A stretch of 34,756 nucleotides of DNA from a virus: positions 1 through 34,756 of the IMG/VR virus record IMGVR_UViG_3300009183_008016; one strand, given 5' to 3'. The notes below the pieces were generated by a model. The model ran no database searches, was not told the DNA's origin, and was given only the letters and a program-made list of their open reading frames with translations. The translations under genes were made by a program, and so were the position numbers. How positions within the stretch are numbered: the first letter of the stretch is position 1; every line of letters starts with the position of its first letter. Below are positions 30,686 to 34,756 of the stretch, piece after piece.

Positions 30686-33046
30686 TTAGAATGTTTCGGC
30701 TCCTGCTACGAAGCTGCCAGTTCTATGGATTGAAAACTCAATAAACATAAATTCAGCGGCACGGGTTGGTTGAATACCAATTCTTGCACGGAATTCATTT
30801 CGGTCAACGACATCCGGCGTGTTCAATTCGGCATCGGCCTTAATGATATAAGCAGTTAGGCCACGACCAACTTGAACATTTTTCAAGATATTTTCGGCCA
30901 AAGACACGAACCTTGAGCGGAAAACTTCATCATTTGGATCAAACAGCAAAGCACGGCTTGCGGTGCGAATTGCCTTCTCGATGTAAAACATGAGACGACG
31001 AACATTCACTCGGTCCAGAGCAGTCGGCATACGCTGCAAAGTCTTCTGTCCGAAGACCACGAAACCATTCACATCAGCGAACTGAACGATTGGGTTCACG
31101 CAGTTGCGATTGCCGTACATAAGGTCACGCTCTTCCAAAGTTGGACGATTGTAGACATCGGTAATATTGGGGACAATACCACGGGTCAAACCGGCTGGGG
31201 CAAACCAAGGAGCGCCAAGAAAATCGCTACGAGCGATAACAGCCATGATGGAGCCACTAGGAGGACACCAAACATCAACCTTGTTGTAGGAGTCATAAAT
31301 CTTAACCCATGGCCAGTAAAGTGCGCCAAAGTCGCTATCAAAGCGAACATTGTTAAGAGGATGTGCGCCGTTCTGCCACGATACAACTTCTTTCACAGTC
31401 AAGCCGAATGGTGCGTCGATAATTGCTAGGCAATCCTGACGATAATCACGGCAGAAAGCGAGAAGTTCCTGAACGACTGCTGTGCTTGAGTGACCGGGAA
31501 CAGCGATAAGGTCGATGTTAACCTGTTCTGGTTCGCTCAAGGTATAGATGCCTGTGAAGCCAACAGGGCTTCCCATCAGGAGAACATCTTGTTGATCTGG
31601 GTCAGCGGGGATACCATCTGATCCACCTGTCAAGGTGTAGGTGCCATCTGCTGGAGCGGCTGCAATTGCAGTGTCGTCCAATACTCTGATATAATCGCTT
31701 ACTAGAGCAAGATAGGTTTCAACATAGAAGCGGCTTGCATCATCCTTGGTAAGGCCTCCCCATGATTCAACTTGCACAGAATTGGTATAAATCTCAACTG
31801 TGAAATTGTTTTCGTAAATATCGTTTTTAATTACAACCTGAGTGTCATTCCCATCGATACCGGGAGAATCAGCGTTGATGGTGAATGTTACATCGCCACC
31901 TGTATTTGCACCGCCAGTTACCAAACCCAAAGTTTCAATATCAATTGCGCCACTTTCGCCGGAAGGAGTTGTTCCTGACTTGGTGGTGGTGCTGAGGCCG
32001 AAAGCAGAAACGCTTGCTGGCTTAATGTAGAGTCGAGAATCGGCACCGTGAGCATTTGTAACAAATCTCAAAGAGAATCCTGAAGCAACTGCTGTCCAAC
32101 CACCGGGTAGTGTACCGCCGTTTTCAGTTTTCTGATCGTTGATATCAGTCACGATGTCACTGATAGTTGAATAGTTTGCGCCAGCAGCGAAAGTGATTGT
32201 CTGAACAACCTGATCAATCAGAATGTTGTCAGTACCGTCAATCACGATCTCGATAACAGGATCTGTGAATCCTGATAGATCGTAGTGTCCAGAAGCGGTA
32301 TAGCCGTTTGCTGGATAACGATCTGCTGATCCGGTCACAGAGGCACGGGTCATACCAGTGCCCAAACCAGTTGGGTTGTCACGAATTGATAAGCCGTCAG
32401 AAACAGCGCCACCGTAGATGGCGTTTTGAATTGACACAAATTCCAAGCTGGCATCTGGACCATAGGCCCAAACGGTTTGAACAGCGATTGTATTGGTGTC
32501 GCTCTCGTAGAATTCAATTCCGTCTAATTGCGTATCAATCTGATTGTTCAACTCGGAAACCAATTCAGTCACAGAGTAAATTCCTGCCAAAACAACAAGA
32601 GTCTTATCTGAGAGAGAACCGTTGAGTTTCCAGCGGAAGAAGCTGTCTTCATCAAAAGTGTATGGGCCAGCAGTGTCAGATATAATTTCGATAATTGTAC
32701 CAGCAGCAGGCACATCAACACTAGCGGTGAGAGCTTGCTCATCGCTTACCGGATCTGTATCAGCAACACGAACCACATAAAGGGTATTGGAAACCAAAAG
32801 ATACTGGTCTGCTGCATAAAGAAGAAATGGATCGCTGGTATCAGGATGAGGATTGCCAAATATAGTGTGCAATTGGCGAGAGGTACTAACAGAAATGGGA
32901 AGGTTGATTGGACCCTTAGAGGCGAAACCAACCAAACCAGCAACATGTGTAGATTGCTCAGGCGCAATGAAGCTCAGGTCTTTTTCTGCAATTCTAACGC
33001 TTGGGCTGATAGTGTTAGATGGTGGAAAACCTTTAAGAATTGCCAT
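30686..33046 (-). CDS. 18: Contractile tail sheath protein, gp18-like
   Basis: A 786-residue sheath protein. The N-terminus (SPSVRIAEKDLSFIAPEQST followed by VAGLVGFASKGPIN) and the C-terminal core (MPTALDRVNVRRLMFYIEKA, then ARIGIQPTRAAEFMFIEFSI) match phage sheaths. The C-terminal domain holds the contraction mesh and the tube-contact regions. It is longer than T4 gp18 (659 residues). The extra length lies in a Thr/Gly/Asp-rich middle part (about residues 130-480) that should form outward-facing domains. The ATG has a GGGAGA Shine-Dalgarno. It lies between the small protein at 33051 and the tube gene, as expected for a tail operon. Confidence 0.95.
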   Translation of the reverse strand: MAILKGFPPSNTISPSVRIAEKDLSFIAPEQSTHVAGLVGFASKGPINLPISVSTSRQLHTIFGNPHPDTSDPFLLYAADQYLLVSNTLYVVRVADTDPVSDEQALTASVDVPAAGTIIEIISDTAGPYTFDEDSFFRWKLNGSLSDKTLVVLAGIYSVTELVSELNNQIDTQLDGIEFYESDTNTIAVQTVWAYGPDASLEFVSIQNAIYGGAVSDGLSIRDNPTGLGTGMTRASVTGSADRYPANGYTASGHYDLSGFTDPVIEIVIDGTDNILIDQVVQTITFAAGANYSTISDIVTDINDQKTENGGTLPGGWTAVASGFSLRFVTNAHGADSRLYIKPASVSAFGLSTTTKSGTTPSGESGAIDIETLGLVTGGANTGGDVTFTINADSPGIDGNDTQVVIKNDIYENNFTVEIYTNSVQVESWGGLTKDDASRFYVETYLALVSDYIRVLDDTAIAAAPADGTYTLTGGSDGIPADPDQQDVLLMGSPVGFTGIYTLSEPEQVNIDLIAVPGHSSTAVVQELLAFCRDYRQDCLAIIDAPFGLTVKEVVSWQNGAHPLNNVRFDSDFGALYWPWVKIYDSYNKVDVWCPPSGSIMAVIARSDFLGAPWFAPAGLTRGIVPNITDVYNRPTLEERDLMYGNRNCVNPIVQFADVNGFVVFGQKTLQRMPTALDRVNVRRLMFYIEKAIRTASRALLFDPNDEVFRSRFVSLAENILKNVQVGRGLTAYIIKADAELNTPDVVDRNEFRARIGIQPTRAAEFMFIEFSIHRTGSFVAGAETF

Positions 33047-33050
33047 AGTC

Positions 33051-33272
33051 TTATTCTCCCTTTCGTAACTTGTTTGTTATATGCCTTATGGAAATCAATC
33101 CATCTTTTTCTGCTCTATCTATATATGGTGTTGATCTTTCATCTTCCAAAACTAAAACATTTTTTCCTGCACCAACGCCGGGAAGGTTTAATGTAGTGAA
33201 AGATTTAATGGCTCTCCTAGACCTAATGATCAATTGCACAGGATGCCTTTTCTTATTCGTTATTTCTAGCAT
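33051..33272 (-). CDS. Small protein upstream of the sheath gene
   Basis: A 73-residue basic protein. It begins MLEITNKKRHPVQLIIRSRR, continues with LPGVGAGKNVLVLEDERSTP, and ends YIDRAEKDGLISIRHITNK plus a Lys-rich tail. Small proteins with this ERST.YI.RAE..GLIS pattern occur in the same place in relatives, to my recollection. The ATG at 33272 overlaps the stop of the gp15-like gene by seven bases and has AAAGGA upstream. Its stop is four bases from the sheath start. It is probably a tail accessory or assembly protein; function unproven. Confidence 0.72.
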   Translation of the reverse strand: MLEITNKKRHPVQLIIRSRRAIKSFTTLNLPGVGAGKNVLVLEDERSTPYIDRAEKDGLISIRHITNKLRKGE

Positions 33273-34252
33273 TCTAATTCCTTTACTGACTGTTCAATTC
33301 TCGCCAAAACTTCTGTTACAGTTTCATCTGTCAATCCGTCAACAAAATCAACTTTAGCACTCAGAACAGCCTTCTTGCGTTCGATTGGTTGTGGTATATA
33401 TGTTTGTGCCGTCATATTAAATTCATATTTTATTACTCTAATTTGCTGATCTCCCGGCTCATTGTTCAGGTTGTTGGCAACAGAGTCTAATTTGACAATC
33501 ACTTCCCATGGTACACCAGTCACTCTTATATATGCGACTTGGCTAAATTTTGTCATTATTTGCTCTACTATTTGGTTCATGTCTTCTCTATACAGTGTCC
33601 AAGCAGTTACGGTGTACCCCATATTGACAGGAATACCCCTCGCAAATCCAAAAATTGTATCTTTTTTGTATCTTTCGCTCTGTGTTATTGACGGTTTTCC
33701 TTCTTCGTCCAAGAAATAATTGAGAGCCTTATGATATGTGTATCTATTAATATCATATTCAATGTTGGTTTGTGTCATTGCCATCATTGGAAGTCTAATA
33801 CGGTTAACAACAAGAGTTTCATCTTTTCTTACATTTTCCTGAATCATAGCAGCAACAGCTTTTTCAGGAGGACCAAGCATTATTGGTACTGGCCAAGCCT
33901 TGCCGTCTTCGTCAATCACAATGACATTCCTGAAAAGGTCCAGCATGGCCTCGTCGCTTCCACGAAGACCTCTTGAATAGCGATAAAGTACAGCACGATT
34001 ATTTGCATCCGGGTCATTGAGTATTTTACCCTTTTGCATTGGATCGCTATTTGCATTTGCCCCGAAACCTGTTTTTTTCATAGTCTGGTCTTTAAGCCAG
34101 TTCATGCTTTCATCATTTACACTTCTCAGATTTGGATTGGAATCGGGATCGCAAAAAGGTGGCGGTTGATCTAGAATGGGATCGGGAACACTTGCAATTT
34201 CATTGCATTGATCGTAAGGTCGTTGTTGATGTGATCCTGAATCTGGTTTCAT
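33266..34252 (-). CDS. gp15-like tail completion / sheath-stabiliser protein
   Basis: A 328-residue protein. After a polar, Pro/Asp/Asn-rich N-terminal 80 residues, it contains YSRGLRGSDEAMLDLFRNVI and VPIMLGPPEKAVAAMIQENV. The core pattern follows: LPMMAMTQTNIEYDINRYTY, then GFARGIPVNMGYTVTAWTLY, then REDMNQIVEQIMTKF. This order, with an 'R-x-P-V-x-x-x-Y ... Y-x-x-D-M-x-Q-I-V-E-Q-I' core, is that of T4 gp15-type proteins, which cap the tail and stabilise the sheath; the match is by pattern, so moderate. The first gene of the tail operon, it has AAGGAGAAAAG before its ATG. Confidence 0.62.
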   Translation of the reverse strand: MKPDSGSHQQRPYDQCNEIASVPDPILDQPPPFCDPDSNPNLRSVNDESMNWLKDQTMKKTGFGANANSDPMQKGKILNDPDANNRAVLYRYSRGLRGSDEAMLDLFRNVIVIDEDGKAWPVPIMLGPPEKAVAAMIQENVRKDETLVVNRIRLPMMAMTQTNIEYDINRYTYHKALNYFLDEEGKPSITQSERYKKDTIFGFARGIPVNMGYTVTAWTLYREDMNQIVEQIMTKFSQVAYIRVTGVPWEVIVKLDSVANNLNNEPGDQQIRVIKYEFNMTAQTYIPQPIERKKAVLSAKVDFVDGLTDETVTEVLARIEQSVKELEC

Positions 34253-34282
34253 CTTTTCTCCTTATTTATGTAGGTTTTATTG

Positions 34283-34756
34283 ATGGAAAAAATGTTGCTT
34301 AAATACAGATCTTGGTATCAGGGTGAGCCACCTAGACCAATTCGTCTCCAGATACCGGGATGGTCTGGAGAACAAAATCAACATAGAAACGGCGATGTTC
34401 CACAACCTTGGCATTGCATACCTTTTGTTGAAGGTTCAACATACGGTCTTGAGCTTTTTTACGCTTTTGACACCGAATGTCATGTCAAAATGGTTGAGGG
34501 TGAAGTGAAATTTTTTGGTGATTTTTCGGAAGAAAGCAAGAAAATACCCAAAAGTGTCACTCCTCCATTTTCTAGCTTTGCTCCCGGTCACTTTGGAATG
34601 ACATCTTGTTTGGACATCGAAGCTCCTGAAGACTACATTCTTCGCATAGAACCTCATCCAAGGTTTTACACAGATGAAACATACACCGTTCCACTAGCCA
34701 TTCCCGGCCATCTCAACACAAGCATGTGGCCCAAAATATTTTTTGTTGTATTCAAA
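34283..34756 (+). CDS. Uncharacterised protein (partial, C-terminus beyond window; DUF6065-like)
   Basis: From ATG 34283 an open frame of 158 codons runs off the right edge. It starts MEKMLLKYRSWYQGEPPRPI and continues through IRLQIPGWSG and PWHCIPFVEGSTYGLELFYA. Later come FAPGHFGMTSCLDIEAPEDY, LRIEPHPRFY and TVPLAIPGHLNTSMWPKIFF. The pattern of Pro and aromatic residues around short strands suggests a beta-barrel. It resembles the uncharacterised DUF6065 family as I remember it, a low-confidence match. It is divergent from the tail operon, with only 30 bases between the two starts. Confidence 0.65.
   Translation, partial: MEKMLLKYRSWYQGEPPRPIRLQIPGWSGEQNQHRNGDVPQPWHCIPFVEGSTYGLELFYAFDTECHVKMVEGEVKFFGDFSEESKKIPKSVTPPFSSFAPGHFGMTSCLDIEAPEDYILRIEPHPRFYTDETYTVPLAIPGHLNTSMWPKIFFVVFK

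Noticed and set aside
34264-34271. CATAAATA on the minus strand before the gp15-like gene, as a late promoter
   Set aside because: One mismatch to consensus, and the transcription start would fall inside the Shine-Dalgarno AAGGAG, leaving no leader.
1-34756. tRNA genes, CRISPR arrays, insertion sequences, integrase or attachment sites
   Set aside because: No cloverleaf with intact arms, no regularly spaced repeats and no transposase or integrase motifs were seen by eye; a covariance-model scan was not possible.

Overview
The window is a gene-dense, AT-rich segment of a tailed-phage genome of the T4-like (contractile tail, myovirus) kind, probably a distant 'far-T4' relative. The hallmarks are a gp46/gp47 recombination nuclease pair, a Dda-type helicase, NrdA/NrdB, a gp55-like late sigma factor, a gp18-type tail sheath, two gp19-type tail-tube proteins, a gp15-like tail completion protein and a gp26-type baseplate protein. 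Genes abut or overlap by 1-10 bases, most have Shine-Dalgarno sites, no gap exceeds 120 bases, and no rRNA, tRNA, integrase, insertion sequence or CRISPR array was seen. The host cannot be named from this sequence.

Layout. 1-663 (minus): end of a repetitive fibre-like protein and a small coiled-coil protein. 744-4509: glycan/surface-modification genes (TPR-glycosyltransferase, Stf0-like sulfotransferase, FkbM methyltransferase) with a caspase-like protease. 4564-9580: uncharacterised genes around a Dda-like helicase, including a 33-residue membrane protein at 7844-7945. 9674-21007 (plus): replication, recombination and nucleotide metabolism: gp47, a glycosyltransferase, gp46, NrdB, NrdA, a second FkbM methyltransferase, CTP synthase, a Pro/Ala-rich protein, a class II glutamine amidotransferase that appears to start at ATT, and a PD-(D/E)XK nuclease. 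20998-23884 (minus): a MoxR AAA+ ATPase and its metallopeptidase/VWA partner. 24004-26032 (minus): a virion protein and the gp26-type baseplate gene, whose end carries a strong candidate -1 frameshift signal. 26135-29484: small plus-strand genes, a degenerate GT2 glycosyltransferase on the minus strand, and the gp55-like sigma factor. 29481-34252 (minus): tail module of gp15-like protein, small protein, sheath, tube, terminator and tube paralogue. 34283 to the end: a partial plus-strand gene.

How it fits together. NrdAB and CTP synthase would supply deoxynucleotides; gp46/47, Dda and the PDEXK nuclease would handle recombination and replication; the gp55-like factor would switch transcription to late genes. 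Two exact TATAAATA late-type boxes lie just upstream of minus-strand genes. Glycosyl-, methyl- and sulfotransferase genes are scattered singly among core genes, suggesting modification of the virion or host surface.

Most notable: (1) a -1 ribosomal frameshift candidate in the baseplate gene with slippery site, nested hairpin and a 74-residue extension whose stop overlaps the next start; (2) an ATT start for the glutamine amidotransferase, placing its catalytic Cys at residue 2; (3) a phage caspase-like protease; (4) three proteins sharing an N-terminus like the T4 capsid-targeting sequence; (5) an uncharacterised protein with three internal repeats.
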